DNA from: Primulina eburnea
Lineage: Eukaryota > Streptophyta > Magnoliopsida > Lamiales > Gesneriaceae
Reading direction: 5' to 3'
DNA length: 64,000 bases
Assembly (NCBI RefSeq): GCF_022965805.1
Contig: NC_133117.1
Coordinates: forward strand, 6,038,183-6,102,182
Part shown: positions 1-11,295 of the stretch, one piece after another
Layout of the letters: the number at the start of each line of letters is the position of its first letter
Numbering within the stretch: the stretch's first letter is position 1
Notes under the pieces: generated by a model
What the model saw: the letters and a program-made list of their open reading frames with translations, nothing else
What the model was told of the DNA's origin: nothing
Databases searched by the model: none
Made by a program: the position numbers and the translations under genes

Positions 1-411
1 ACATCGCGTTATTATAATGAGGTGTTATAGACTCCTTTATATAATAACACGATATTATATATTAAATATATACACAATAAAAATGAACAAACATTAACAC
101 TATAAAAATATATAAACAGTGGAATAATATTCACATCACGTTATTATAAAGAGGTGTCATATACTCCTTTTATATAATAACATGATATTATATATCGAAT
201 ATATATACAATAAAAATAAATAAACAATAACACAATAAAAATATATAAACAATGTAATAATGTAATCACATCACGTTATTATAATAAGGTGTCATCGATT
301 CTTTTATATAATAACATAATAGAGGTGTCATCGATTCCTTTTATATAATAACATAATACTATATATTAAATATATACATAACAAAAATAAATAAACAGTA
401 GATTAATATTC
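1..411 (-). repeat. Three ~130-144 bp tandem repeats in a Copia 5' leader
   Basis: Three tandem units begin at 1, 133 and 268, each opening with ACATCRCGTTATTATAA followed by a gaggtgt(t/c)at motif and ATATAATAACA. The third unit (268-411) holds an internal duplication of about 36 bp around gaggtgtcatcgatt. Read on the minus strand, they lie just downstream of the LTR and primer-binding site at 479-699, so they are most simply tandem repeats in the 5' leader of a Copia element that runs off the left edge. The leader of the Copia element at 46394-46560 has a matching sequence in the same place, which supports the reading. Confidence 0.7.
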
Positions 412-699
412 TTACTTTTGAATATTGTTACTTTTTTTGTGTTTTGAAGCTTGGAAAAATATGGAGAACCTTCGAGTTTCGTGCTGATAACGTATTAAAA
501 ATAAAAATTTAAAGTAAAGAATAAAATCTCAAACTCACAAAATATATTAAACTACACACTTTATAAAATTTTCTCTGCTTAATTGTATATATTCTTACAA
601 ATTGAGAGACCTATTTATAGAATCTCTTTGAAAATAATTATATCAATATATCAATCATCACACACTAATTTTCAATATTTCTAACTCTTATTTTCAACA
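412..699 (-). mobile_element. Copia LTR plus primer-binding site (truncated element)
   Basis: Reverse-complemented, 493-699 reads as a short LTR beginning TGTTGAAAATAAGAG with a TATA box (CTATAAATAGGTCTCTC), followed at 479-492 by CGTTATCAGCACG. It matches the LTR and PBS of the Copia element at 46113-58175 (CGCTATCAGCACG), but with many differences, so it is a related and older copy. Only the 5' end of the element lies in the window. No matching right-hand target-site duplicate could be tested because the partner end is outside the window. Confidence 0.75.
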
Positions 700-2404
700 C
701 TAATAAATTTATGAAAGCATCAGTTTGGCTCAAAGTATGATTTTTTTCTCTCTTTTTCTCCTTTCACGTTTATGAAGCTATTTTTTGACGTATTTAATAC
801 AGGGATTTGATTCATTGAACGTCCAACACCAAACAGTCCCTCAAATTTTTTGAATTTGTAAAGATGATACTCATAAATGGAAATCAAAATATTTGAACCA
901 GAATCTTAATAGTTAACTAGTGTATCGACGCACGCAATCTTGTATAATATTTTTTACAATTCATTTTATTTATATTTAAATGATGATCAAAATATAATTA
1001 TAAAAAATAGTGAGGGACTACATTGTAATTTTGATATATAAATAAAAAAATAAAAAAAAAGATCTCAATAGAAATTGAACCAATAACATAAACCCAAGAA
1101 ACAATGACTTTATCCATTCAAACACATATAACTTACATTAAAATTTTAATATTTTATTAATATATATAATTATTAAAATAGACCATGACACCAAAGTTAG
1201 TTACTTTAAGTGTTTCAAATTTAATAAAAAATAGTATAGATTAAAGAATTGATAGAGAGTTTTAAAGTATATTTTAACATTATTTTGAAATATTCCAAAA
1301 GTATCAAAATATCACAAAGAAATAAAATAAAAAAGGGAATTTTGTTTATTTATTTTTCTTTCCATTCACGTGAGACAAGAAAGAAAGGAAAGGAAGGAAA
1401 AAAAAATAAATTTTGTCTTTTGAGATATTGGTCATTTAAGGTGATAAGAAATAAAAATCAACACACGTGAACGTAGAGAGAAAAGAGAACAAAACATCGC
1501 GTGAACAACGACAGAGGACGGAAGAAAACTTTGAAACTTAAGAACTTAGAGGAAGAAGGAATTTAGAGTTTGAGAGAGGAGGAAGATAGCTTTAAACGAG
1601 GAATCGTGTCAATCACGTTGAGATTTTCGTATTCATTCCAAGATTTTATTATTATTAATTCAAACATTGTGTTTTTATTTTGTTTTGATTTTATGGAATA
1701 AACTTCTTTAGAATAAAACCACGATGAGAGAAAACAATACTTTATTTGATATTTGATTTTATTTTCAATATATTATTTTCTTTAATTTTAATTATTGATT
1801 GATGTTAGTTTAATATTTATTGTTAATAGCTTGATCACATATTTACATGTCCATTGATTAATCACGAATCAGAAGATGATTATTTAAGTATAGCAACAAA
1901 GACGTCATCAACACATGGCTAAAGACTAGAAATAGTATTCGGTTTCACGGTGCGGTTTTAGGCGAAACTGAAATTCCATAAAAATTTAATCATGTAGATC
2001 TAATTAAATTCAATTAAGAATAATTGGACTGCTATATTTAAATATGTTTATTAACTCGAGGAAATCATTTAATAAATAAATTGAGAATTTCACCATGATG
2101 GTCAAGAATTTAATAATTAATTGAATTTTAACACTTCTCAATAGAGTAGAATTTGGTACCGTTGTGTATCTTAGTTCTTTATTTGAAGTTGAATCCTCCT
2201 TGATCTTTGAATCCATCATTTTTAATTGAAATTATTTTATTTAATAGTTTGTGTTAATAATACATACATCATCCTTTTATTTACTTTGTATAGCTTAAGT
2301 AAGTGATAAAAATTCTAAATATTAACCTATGTGAGATTGATATTGAACTAATAATCCATTTATTAAAATTTGACTTAGTCCGTTTGTTAGATTTATTCAT
2401 AACT
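700..2404. other. AT-rich DNA, no gene recognised
   Basis: No supported coding region was found. A purine-rich stretch at about 1370-1600 (gagagaggaggaagatag and similar) resembles a plant 5' leader, but no credible exon follows it. Short open frames here look like chance products of AT-rich sequence. Confidence 0.5.
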
Positions 2405-2585
2405 GAAATCGTCGGTCAGATGGTCTCATATATCTTTATCAATGATATGAGTCAATCATGCACTTATTTATAATAATAAATAATTTTTTTAATCATAAAC
2501 AGTAATACTTTTTCATGAATGACCCAAATAATAGTTTTATCTCACAAAATTGACTCGTTAAACCGTCTCACGAAAGTTTTTGTGC
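2405..2585. mobile_element. Degenerate MITE of the GTGAGACGGTCTCAC family
   Basis: The left end (gatggtctcat) and right end (aaccgtctcacgaaag) are decayed forms of the palindromic ends seen at 4565-4734. The middle retains the family signature agtaatactttttcatgaa followed by gacccaaataa. Clearly an older copy. Confidence 0.6.
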
Positions 2586-2680
2586 AAATTTATATGTCAC
2601 AAATCTTTTTCATCAGTCTCAAAAATATTGTTCTGTTTCCATATTTAATATTATTTTTAAACAATCTACACTCATCAATT

Positions 2681-3338
2681 TAGGGATGTAAACGATCCAA
2701 ACCGAACCAAACAGTATCAGGCTTGAGTTTGACTCGTTTAAGATTGTTTGAGGCTCGAGCTCGATTCGAGCTTTTATTATCAGGCTCGAGCTCGGTTTCT
2801 CTTGAAATTACTAAGCTCAAGAAAAGCTCGTTGAACACGTTAATCAATCCGAGCTCCAGCTTGATCATTAATAGCTCGTTTAGCATGTCTAACAAGTATT
2901 GTTTGAGTTCGGCTCGTTTTCGAGCTCGTAAAGCATAGAATTAAGCTCGAGTTTGAGCTTGATTCGAGCTTGTTAAAAATTAAATATATTTATAAACTAA
3001 TTATAAATCAGAAAAATGTAAATTCATTCAAATATGTCTTGTGTTCAATTCGTTCCATTGACATTAGTACAAATATTTTTATTTGTCAACTCAACAAATG
3101 AGCCAAGCTCAAGCTTACGAGCCACCTAAACGAGCCAAGCTTGAGAGCCTATTATCGAACATGTTTCCGAGCTCACGAGCCGAATATCCTTGGGTTTCAG
3201 CTTGGTTTGATTAAATTTTCGAGCTCAAAATCGAGCTTGAGCTTGGCTTGATATGATTAATAAACGCATTCAAACGAGTTTTGTTATCGAGTCGAGCTTC
3301 GAATAACTCGCAAACAGTTTGATTCATTTACATCCCTA
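2681..3338. mobile_element. TIR element rich in GAGCTCG motifs
   Basis: Inverted ends TAGGGATGTAAACGAT (left) and the complement of ATTCATTTACATCCCTA (right) bound 658 bp that is crowded with CTCGAG, GAGCTCG and CGAGCTTG motifs on both strands. The flanks ctcatcaatt and ctcatcatta share ctcatca and may be a worn target-site duplication. No transposase is present, so it is non-autonomous. The superfamily is uncertain; hAT or Mutator are both possible. Confidence 0.7.
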
Positions 3339-3348
3339 CTCATCATTA

Positions 3349-4564
3349 AATACATCGATCACTTTTAATAATTTTTTATCATAGCAAATAAATCATTAAA
3401 TAAGAGTAAAATCAAAAATTTCTTTCAAAAATTATTTTTGTCAATAACTTTTTAATATGTACGAAAACACACACAAACTTAAATACATGAGACGAAGAAT
3501 ACTTTTGGCTTGTGGCAACTAAATATTTCCACACATTTTAAATGCTTCAACCAACTTGTCATCGACTTTTAGTCACATAGTGGAAATATATAATTAATTG
3601 CATGTCTCCCATTATAGAATTGGCTAATCTTTTTAAAGAGATGTTATGATTACACAATTTCTTTTATATTTCACTATTTTCGTATGAAAAACTTTACAAT
3701 ATACTTATGTAATTATGGTCATAAGAATAATATATGCTTACAAATATAGATAAAGAAAAAAACCTTATAAATTGGGAAAAAATTATAACAAAAAATAAAC
3801 ATTTTCAAACATTTAAATAAATATTTTCTCTAAAAAAAATAGCTATGATCAATAGTACACAACCAATTAAATATTTAATTGCTATTTACTCGTTATAAAA
3901 CTACAACATGCACGTACGTAGATGACTTGAATAGCATGAAAATCCAGTGGGCGACAAGCTAAAGATAGCCGCTGATTTTCGCACATTGTTCTCTCTTTCT
4001 GCTCAAGGGTATTAATCAGTGGATTCGAGACCCAAATCAAATGAATTTTTTTCCCTAAAAATCAAAAAAAAAAAAAAATCATAGGTTATTGAAAAATATT
4101 ATATATCTAATAAATTTATCAGGAATTAAAATAGAAAATTGGAATATGCATTTTTTTTAAAAAAATAAAACAAATAAACGACATCGGACCAATTAAATTG
4201 ATATTTTTTTTTTATTAAAGTAACAAAAAAATTTATGCAAAAACTGATTTTTTTTTTTTGATATATGTGATCAAATTTCATTATACTCCAACATGACATT
4301 AACTTGAAGCTGATATGACTAACGTTCATGTATGTGGTGTTAAATCAAAACTCTCGATAGAAAAAACTGTTGAGATGTAATAATTATCTCTAACGGATAA
4401 CATCAATTTGAATATTGATGAGGGAGGATACAATTCTTGAAAGAGCTTTTCAAAATGCAGCAAAATATAGGGGGAAAAAAAGAAGAAGGAGGATTTCGAA
4501 GGAAGCATCTTCATCTTATGATCTTCCAAACTCCAAAGGAAATTAATGGAAATCAAAGGGGCAA
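3349..4564. other. AT-rich DNA, nothing recognised
   Basis: Homopolymer A and T runs are common (for example near 4065 and 4245). No coding signal, RNA gene or repeat structure could be supported. Confidence 0.5.
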
Positions 4565-4734
4565 AAACTTGTGTGAGACGGTCTCACGAGTCGTATTTGT
4601 GAAACAGATCTCTTATTTGAGTTATCCATGAAAATATATTACTTTTTATACTAATAGTATTACTTTTTATTGTGAATATGGGTAGAGTTGATCTGTCTCA
4701 CAGATTAAGATCCGTGAGACGGTCTCACATAAGA
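4565..4734. mobile_element. MITE, complete copy, GTGAGACGGTCTCAC ends
   Basis: About 170 bp. Each end carries GTGAGACGGTCTCAC, itself a 7-bp inverted repeat around one base, and the two ends are inverted relative to each other (cttgtgtgagac / gtctcacataag). The interior has the family features gtattactttttattgtgaa and gatctgtctcacagatt. This is the cleanest copy and serves as reference for the others in the window. Confidence 0.8.
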
Positions 4735-5197
4735 CTCATTCAATCAAAGGTGTGAAACCATTCTATCTCCTTCTTATATGACCTTGACACGACGTCCTTT
4801 GATAAAATCGAAACAATGAAAAATGAGAACAATATTTTAAACTCTTATTTTGCTCAAGACTTAAAAATCAAGCTATACTCGGAATAAAAAAGATAAATAC
4901 TCCAATTTAAAACAAGACATAATGAACTAAAAAACAATCAGAGCCGATCATAACAATTTTTGGGTTTGAGCTCATCTTAAAAAAAAATTACTTCGAAATC
5001 TTAATCATGTTCATATTCTTTTAGTTCTATAACAATTTTTTTTTGACTTAAATCAATACATTAAATAAAATATGAAAACGAAGAAAATGACTAGTCTTCG
5101 ACTATAATACGTAGTTATTATAGTATAAATTTCAAAATTATTTTCAAATTAATAACACGATCACATCGACCATCCAAATTTGCAAATCAAGAACAAC

Positions 5198-5372
5198 CAG
5201 TGGCGGAGTGGCTCGGGTGGTCATAAATTTTTTCAAAAAATTATGTGTAATTTTTTGTATAATTTTGGATAAATTTTATATTAGCACGGGTATTAGTTCA
5301 ATTTAAAATATTAAAGATTTAACAGTTTAAAATTCTAGCCCGGATAGAATCGTATTTCTGGCTCCGCAACTG
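5198..5372. mobile_element. hAT-type MITE with perfect 8-bp TSD
   Basis: The 175-bp element begins CAGTGGCGGAG and ends CTCCGCAACTG, an 11-bp inverted repeat with one mismatch. It is flanked by a perfect direct repeat agaacaac at 5190-5197 and 5373-5380. Terminal CA..TG and an 8-bp duplication are the hAT hallmarks. No coding capacity. Confidence 0.85.
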
Positions 5373-5380
5373 AGAACAAC

Positions 5381-7150
5381 CCAGGAATCATCAAACGAGG
5401 AAGAGCTAGTCGCATCCTATGGAATCAAAATCGACACATTTTTTCCTCGGCTATTACCATAATCTACAAACCCAATAGCGACAAAATAAAGACCCGAAAA
5501 TCGACAAGAAAACAAGCAAAAACATGGACAGAGAGAGCGAAGAATCAAAGCAACTCACGTGAAAAAAATCATTAAAAAAATAAGTGTTGTTACATCCATA
5601 CCCATGGCTAATAAATTTAAATAGGGCATTACTAAATAATTTTTCAAAATTTATGTTTTTAAAAAGCGAATATAATATGTACTGTTTGCAAGAGTTTAGT
5701 ATAAGTGTTTCACGCATTTATATACAATTTTCAGATATTTTATTTGTCAGAAGCCCGGAAGTACTTAAAATAATCTTTTGCATACACTATATAAATATCA
5801 TTCAATTGATCTGTTTTTCAAATAGTGTGATTGCTTAGAAAATTCTTGTGAATGATTCACAGTCTAAAAGTGGAAATATAGGTATAGTATTTTTCAAGCA
5901 CCTAAGATAAATATAGTTGGTACAATATTTTTGACAATTTAGGAAAATTCACACTTCACAAAATTTTCGAAAACTTTCGATGTTTATGGATCTCCTAGTA
6001 CTGAATGCATTATTCGGATCAATTTTGAATAAAACTGATGTGGAGTTCTCCTGAAATATAAGGAACACATAATCTAATGATATTGAAGAAAAGAGTTATT
6101 TCGCCGTAGAGCCAAACATGACAACGTAAAATACTGACATGACATTGAAAATTGCTGACTTATCCAATGTTACATTAACGATTGAGCAAAAATAGGCAAA
6201 AAATAAAAAAAAATTAGTATACCAAAAATAAATTTTGAAAACTTAATAAAACAAGTTGGACAAGTTAGTAGACAAAAAAATATTATTTTCCTAAAAAAGA
6301 TAAGTCATATATTTCCCTATTATTCTATAGTTTTTGAAATTTGTAATATCCCTACTCCCTAGCTAAGTAGCTATATATTGAATTTAGTTTATGATCTCTC
6401 ATTTCTCATCAAATCTATCGATGACAAAAACAAATTAAGAATGGTTTGTATGAATTTTTTTATTTTATTTTATTTTATTTTTTATTTTAATTTGTCATCG
6501 TTTTTATTTTTATGAATTTTTATTTTTAAAAGTTGATGAATTTTTTATTTTAAAAGAAATAACTCTCCATTTTTTTATTTTTATTTTTTATTTTATTTTT
6601 GTAATAATTTAATAAATTGTAAAAAAAACTACAATATTTTGATAAAGTTTTTTCAAAAATACTATAATTAAAAAAAAAAGTGAATTTTTGCTAGTACCAA
6701 TGCGATTTACTTGTCTTGTACAGGTTTTCAGTGATTTAACTTTATAAATAATCACATGGGATAATTGAATCATAATTTTTAATTTCAATAATAAATTATA
6801 AAATAGATTAGAAGAATTTTTCTTGAGTCTATTAATCTCCAAGGTAGCAGCGTGTCATGCATTTATGTATGCCATTTTTATAACCTGCTCTAAAACTAGT
6901 GCAACTAGATGTTGATTTCTTCTACCTGTGCACATATATCTACTAGAGACTTTTGGCACGCAAATACAGTCGTCTTTATAATTAATTTGATTTATATTTA
7001 AACGAAAATCATATCACAATTGTAAAATTATGGAAAGACTAAATTAAAAATTTTGAATGAGGCCAATAATATAATTATGAGAAAAATGAGATAAACTGCA
7101 ATTTTGAAATAATAAATTTTAAAAATAAAAACAGACCAAATCACAACAGA
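5381..7150. other. Intergenic DNA with low-complexity tracts
   Basis: No gene can be supported. On the minus strand, 5400-5560 looks like a plant 5' leader with a possible acceptor (gggtttgtag at about 5462-5471) and a short open stretch, but no protein is recognisable; it could be a gene scrap. 6440-6600 is T-rich with repeated tttta/ttttatt units. The remainder is AT-rich. Confidence 0.45.
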
Positions 7151-7185
7151 TAATCTATATGTCAGAAAATGGGATAATTCGATCC

Positions 7186-7214
7186 TACCCCTGCAGGCAG
7201 TGTCTGCAGGGGTA
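7186..7214. repeat. Perfect 11-bp inverted repeat (hairpin)
   Basis: TACCCCTGCAG at 7186-7196 and its exact complement CTGCAGGGGTA at 7204-7214 enclose a 7-base loop. About 120 bp to the right, 7328-7337 reads as a Pol III B-box-like motif on the minus strand (GGTTCGATCC), but no A box was found. It may be the end of a small repeat; its identity is unknown. Confidence 0.6.
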
Positions 7215-7559
7215 CATCCAAAGGTCAGAATTTTTTATGGCCCAATTTTTTTTTTTAAATTTTTTTTCTCCCATGAAGTAGAATCTCACCACTCATATGG
7301 GATGTGGGCACTGTCCCCACACCCAGGATCGAACCTACACAGAAAATGAGTAAAAATTTTGTTTTATTATATTACATGAATTTTAGATGTCTGAAAATGA
7401 ATTGTCGTATCTGTACCCTGTAGGTCGTGTAGCAAGAAAAATTCAACAAACATTTGAAAATGGACATGCACTCTAATAAACAACACATGGAGAGATTTCC
7501 GTGGCTCTCTGTAATTAGTTTTAAAATGATATAATTTTGATAATAAGAGGTAGAATCGA

Positions 7560-7650
7560 TCTTTAATTTTTATTATGAAAGTTATTATTTTTAGTATAAA
7601 AATGTTATTTTTTTATGAATAGGTCGTATTGAAAACTCGTCTCATAAAAT
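7560..7650. mobile_element. MITE fragment split by Copia insertion
   Basis: The sequence retains the family interior (gttatttttttatgaat) and a degraded right end (aaaactcgtctcataaaat). The Copia element begins at 7651, so the target of that insertion was this old MITE copy. Confidence 0.5.
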
Positions 7651-8185
7651 TGTTGGAAATTTGAATAAAAATTATGTCTCATGAATATGAGAGTGATTTT
7701 TGGCTCTCCACATTCTTGAGTTAGTTGAAGAGTTTTGGCTCTTCATATTCTTGAGTTAATGAGAAGATTAATTGAGTTAATTAATCTTGCATTACTTTTG
7801 ATGTGCATTTTGGAGCTTTTAAATAGTGTGTTCATTTCCTCATTTCATATATATGAAAATCTTATCTCTTTCAAGCATTATCTTGCATTTCATATTGTTA
7901 GCTTTCCATTTGGCTTCCGTTAAATTTTGGTGATAAAGCGAAGGTACGTTTTCAGTTCGCCATAGTAGTGTTTCGTGCTAAGTCACTGCTGGTTGTTCCG
8001 TTGTATCCTGTGAAACAGACGTCCAAGAAGATCCTCGAAGCACATACATGAGGGGACAAATCTGTTTTAAGGACATTGTACTTCGGACATGCCTCGGTTT
8101 GGTTTACTGTATTTTTATTCACCATTTAGTTCACTGGTTTTTACAAAAGTTTACTGTACTTTATCATTCGATATATCATGCAACA
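7651..8185 (+). repeat. Copia 5' LTR
   Basis: 535 bp, TG...CA ends. Shares with the 3' LTR the stretches ttaattgagttaattaatc, ttcgccatagtagtgt and ttatcattcgatatatcat. Confidence 0.9.
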
Positions 8186-8222
8186 AACTTAAAACAAATT
8201 CTCATTACGTGGTTTCTTTAAT

Positions 8223-9818
8223 ATGGATACTGAAACTAACGTGCTAAGGGAAACTGGTCATGTTGTCCCTACTGTGGTGCCTCAACTCGTCCCTCGTGTT
8301 ACCCAATGTACTGCTGCTATTGATGTGCCAACTAGCCACGACGAAAAACCAGAGAAGTTCATTGGAGTGGACTTCAAAGGGTGGCAGCAGAAAATGTTAT
8401 TTTACTTGACAATGCTCAACCTGGCCAGATTCCTATAAGAGGATACTCCTAAACTCAAAGAGGATGAAGGAGATGCTGAATCCATCAGTGCTCTGAGGCA
8501 TGGAATTATTCTTATTTCCAATGCCGGAATTATGTACTGAATGGATTAGCCGATTTGCTCTACAATGTGTTTTGCGAAATGAAAATAGCTAAAGAGCTAT
8601 AGGAATCCCTTGACAGAAAGTATAAAACTGATTGTGCCGGGTCCAAGAAATTTCTTGTAGGCCGATTTCTGGATTTTAAAATGTTTGATTCAAAGTCGGT
8701 TATTAACCAAATTCAAGAACTCCAAGTGATTCTTCACGAGATTCATGGTGAGTGAATGACTTTGAGCGAATCTTTCCAAGTAGGTGCTATTGTTGATAAG
8801 CTATCACCAACTTGAAAGCATTTCGAAACTATTTAAAACAAAAGCGAAAGGATATGAATGTTGAAGAGCTCATTGTTCGACTTCATATTGAGGAAGAAAA
8901 CATGAGTTCTAAAAGACGATTGTTTTCTCCAATTGCTGTTACGACAAATGTTGTCGAGCATGGCCAAAGCTCGAAAAAGAGAAATTTTTCTCCTTCCAAC
9001 AAAAAGAAATAGTGAACCACTTGATCTAATTCACAGTGATATATGTGATTTAAGAGGTGTGCAAACATACTTTATTACTTTTGTTGACGATAGCACAAAG
9101 TTTTGTTATATGTATCTTCTTTAAAAAAAGATGAAACAATTGAAAATTTTGTCCACTATAAAAGTGAAGTTGAAAATCAACTTAAAAAAAAATTTAAGGT
9201 GCTATGAAGTGATCGTGTAGGTGAATATGAATCATCATTTACTGAGTTTTGTGCTCAACATGGTATCAAACACGAAAGAACTACACCTTATTCTCCTCAG
9301 CAAAATGGCATTGCAGAGAGAAAGAATCGCACCTTGAAAGAAATTATGAATGCATTGTTATTAAGTTCTGGTTTATCACAGAACATGTGACATGTGAGGA
9401 GAAGCTGTTCTAACATCGATTTACCTTCTAAATAAGGTGCCCCGAAAGAAGCAAGATAAAAGTTCATACGAGTTACGGAAAGGTAGAAGACTTTCCTACC
9501 AATACTTGCGAGTGTGGGGGTGTCTTGCGAAGGTTGTGGTACCCACTCCAAAGAAAGTAAAGATATGACAAAAAACTGTTGATTGTATTTTCATTAGATA
9601 TGCTCAAAATAACATCGCTTTTAATTTTCTTGTACACGAATCTCAGATACCTGATATTCACAAAAATATGATAATGGAATCAAGAAATGCTTCATTCTTT
9701 GAATACATGTTTCCATGTAAATCTAAGAAATAATCAAGTTCATCCAAAAGATTATATGACGCAACTGAAAGAGAACGAGAGCTTGATCAAGATATTGAAC
9801 CTAGACGTAGCAAGAGAG
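8223..9818 (+). pseudogene. Copia gag-integrase remnant
   Basis: An ATG at 8223, only 38 bp past the LTR, opens a Copia gag (EKFIGVDFKGWQQKMLFYL) that stops after 71 codons. Further gag follows at 8812-9011 (KAFRNYLKQKRKDMNVEELI, RLHIEEENMSSKRR). The frame then runs directly into the integrase core (LIHSDICDLRG, FITFVDDSTKFCYMYLL) at about 9012-9124. The zinc knuckle, protease and GAG-pre-integrase parts are therefore deleted. Integrase continues with several stops ([40 protein letters not shown]) until about 9660, and the linker DIEPRRSKRAR ends at the solo-LTR insertion. Non-functional. Confidence 0.88.
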
Positions 9819-10788
9819 CTAGGTGTTGCGCGTTTTCCTACCGCAAGTGTACGGTGTCAAGTTTTAGTACTGGTTAGAGTACAGATATCAATCCCACGAG
9901 GAGTGTGTGTAAAATTGTATATCAATTCTTGTAATTAAAATAGTCTCAACTTTATTTAGAGAAATTGAATAAACGGTTGGTTTGGTTGAATGAATTAACT
10001 GAAAACAATGAATTAAATAAGTCACCGAATTGAGAGATAATAATGAGAGAAAGTATCTAGAGAAATGATTTCACAAAGTTTCCACGATAATTATTCACAG
10101 TTTAATTTATATTCCTGAATTCCAATCAATTAATGGCCAAGAACACTTAGATTGTTTTATCCCCCCTTTCCCAAGTGACGAATAAAGTGTATCTATCAAC
10201 TTCGATTCAATTATTCCTAATTAGAATCTACGTTTCATAGATAAGTGCAAACAATGTTCTTACTAAGCCTCGCTAAAGTTATACGCCTTCCGAATGCTAT
10301 AAACATTTAACGATGTGTCTCTAATGATCTATAATCCTAGTCCCTCTCCCGAGTTATAAGATTAATCAAACAACAAACAATTTATGGCCAGTAAATTGCA
10401 GTGCAGTAAACGCAGAGAACACAATTAAACGAAAGCGGAATTCAATCAAATAAATAACGGTGTCAAGTCATCGTATCAACAGAGTTACGTCATTCTCTAG
10501 AATGAGAATTTAGTTCATCACGAAATCCAAGAGAAAACAAGACATATTTGTAATTCTAGGCATCGATACATAGTAGAATAAAGAAACAAAGGAAAAGATA
10601 ACAAATCCGAAGTGTCGTCTCTGTTCCCAGATCTGTCGTTCTTCGTATTTGTGGCTGTTCTTCGCCCTCTGAATCTTCGTCTCGTGTATTCACTCCGTTT
10701 TTCGCCTCTCTTCCTCCCCAAGATGGTGTATTTTCGTGTGATTTCTCTCCACGGCGGCTCTTCTTTTGCCATGACCTAATTCGCGGCC

Positions 10789-10795
10789 TTTTATA
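10789..10795 (-). promoter_or_regulatory. TATA box of the solo LTR
   Basis: The minus strand reads gTATAAAAggccgcg. It is the only good TATA box in the LTR and lies just downstream of the GC-rich array, as expected for a U3 promoter. Confidence 0.6.
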
Positions 10796-10800
10796 CTTTT

Positions 10801-11110
10801 CTGAACTCGCGGCGCGCGCTATGGCGCGACAATTGGCGCTGGGGCGCGTTGTGTTCTGCCGAGTAAGATGTGAGTGCGCGCGCGGAGGCGCGAGGTTACG
10901 CGCTAGGGCGCGCGACTCTCTGGCTTTGGCTTTGCAACTGCGCGCGCGGTGGCGCGAGATTACGCGCTAGGGCGCGTAACATTCTGCCTTGAGAAATGTT
11001 GTTGTGCGCGCGAATGCGCAAGAAGTCGCGCTAGGGCGCGTCGCTCTCGGGGTGATGCCTTGTATGTCAGTGCGCGCAATGGCGCGAGATGTCGCGCTGG
11101 GGCGCGCGAG
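10801..11110 (-). repeat. Five ~63-bp GC-rich tandem repeats upstream of LTR TATA
   Basis: Five units each contain a GCGCGCG cluster, then GGCGCGAGATTACGCGCTAG or a variant, then GGGCGCGT/C. Unit starts lie near 10808, 10874, 10940, 11004 and 11072. In the minus-strand LTR the array occupies the U3 position immediately upstream of the TATA box at 10789-10795. The open frame 10949-11194 is a by-product of the repeats, not a gene. Confidence 0.8.
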
Positions 11111-11295
11111 CTACTGTCCGAAGGTTATGGCAATGACTTTGTTTTCTTGATGCACTTGGCTTCGTGTCCGCTGTTTTCACCATTCCTGAAATGACAACAA
11201 AAACAAACCAAAAACGCATAATTCTGTTCGAAACAAGCATAATTCAAAATTGATTCTAATATAAATTAAGTGCAAAACTTGCACTTATCACTAGG

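Larger units (their letters stand above)
9824..11290 (-). mobile_element. Solo LTR (minus strand), TSD ctagg
   Basis: A 1467-bp unit inserted in the Copia polyprotein linker and flanked by ctagg at 9819-9823 and 11291-11295. On the minus strand it starts TGATAAGTGCAAG and ends AAAACGCGCAACA, so TG...CA. A TATA box (TATAAAA, complement of 10789-10795) lies in the interior, and an array of GC-rich repeats sits directly upstream. Removing the unit rejoins the Copia reading sense (SKRAR / RIEKSFGPDF). Start and end resemble Gypsy Tat/Ogre-type LTRs; family assignment is from memory. No internal region remains, so it is a solo LTR left by LTR-LTR recombination. Confidence 0.87.

Noticed and set aside
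2680..2938. Open frames on both strands around the CTCGAG-rich element
   Set aside because: Low-complexity Leu/Ser/Glu composition produced by repeated CTCGAG motifs.
7328..7337. tRNA or SINE on the minus strand (B-box-like motif)
   Set aside because: No A box at the required distance and no tRNA cloverleaf.
10949..11194. 81-codon open frame rich in Arg and Ala
   Set aside because: Created by the GC-rich tandem repeats of the solo LTR.
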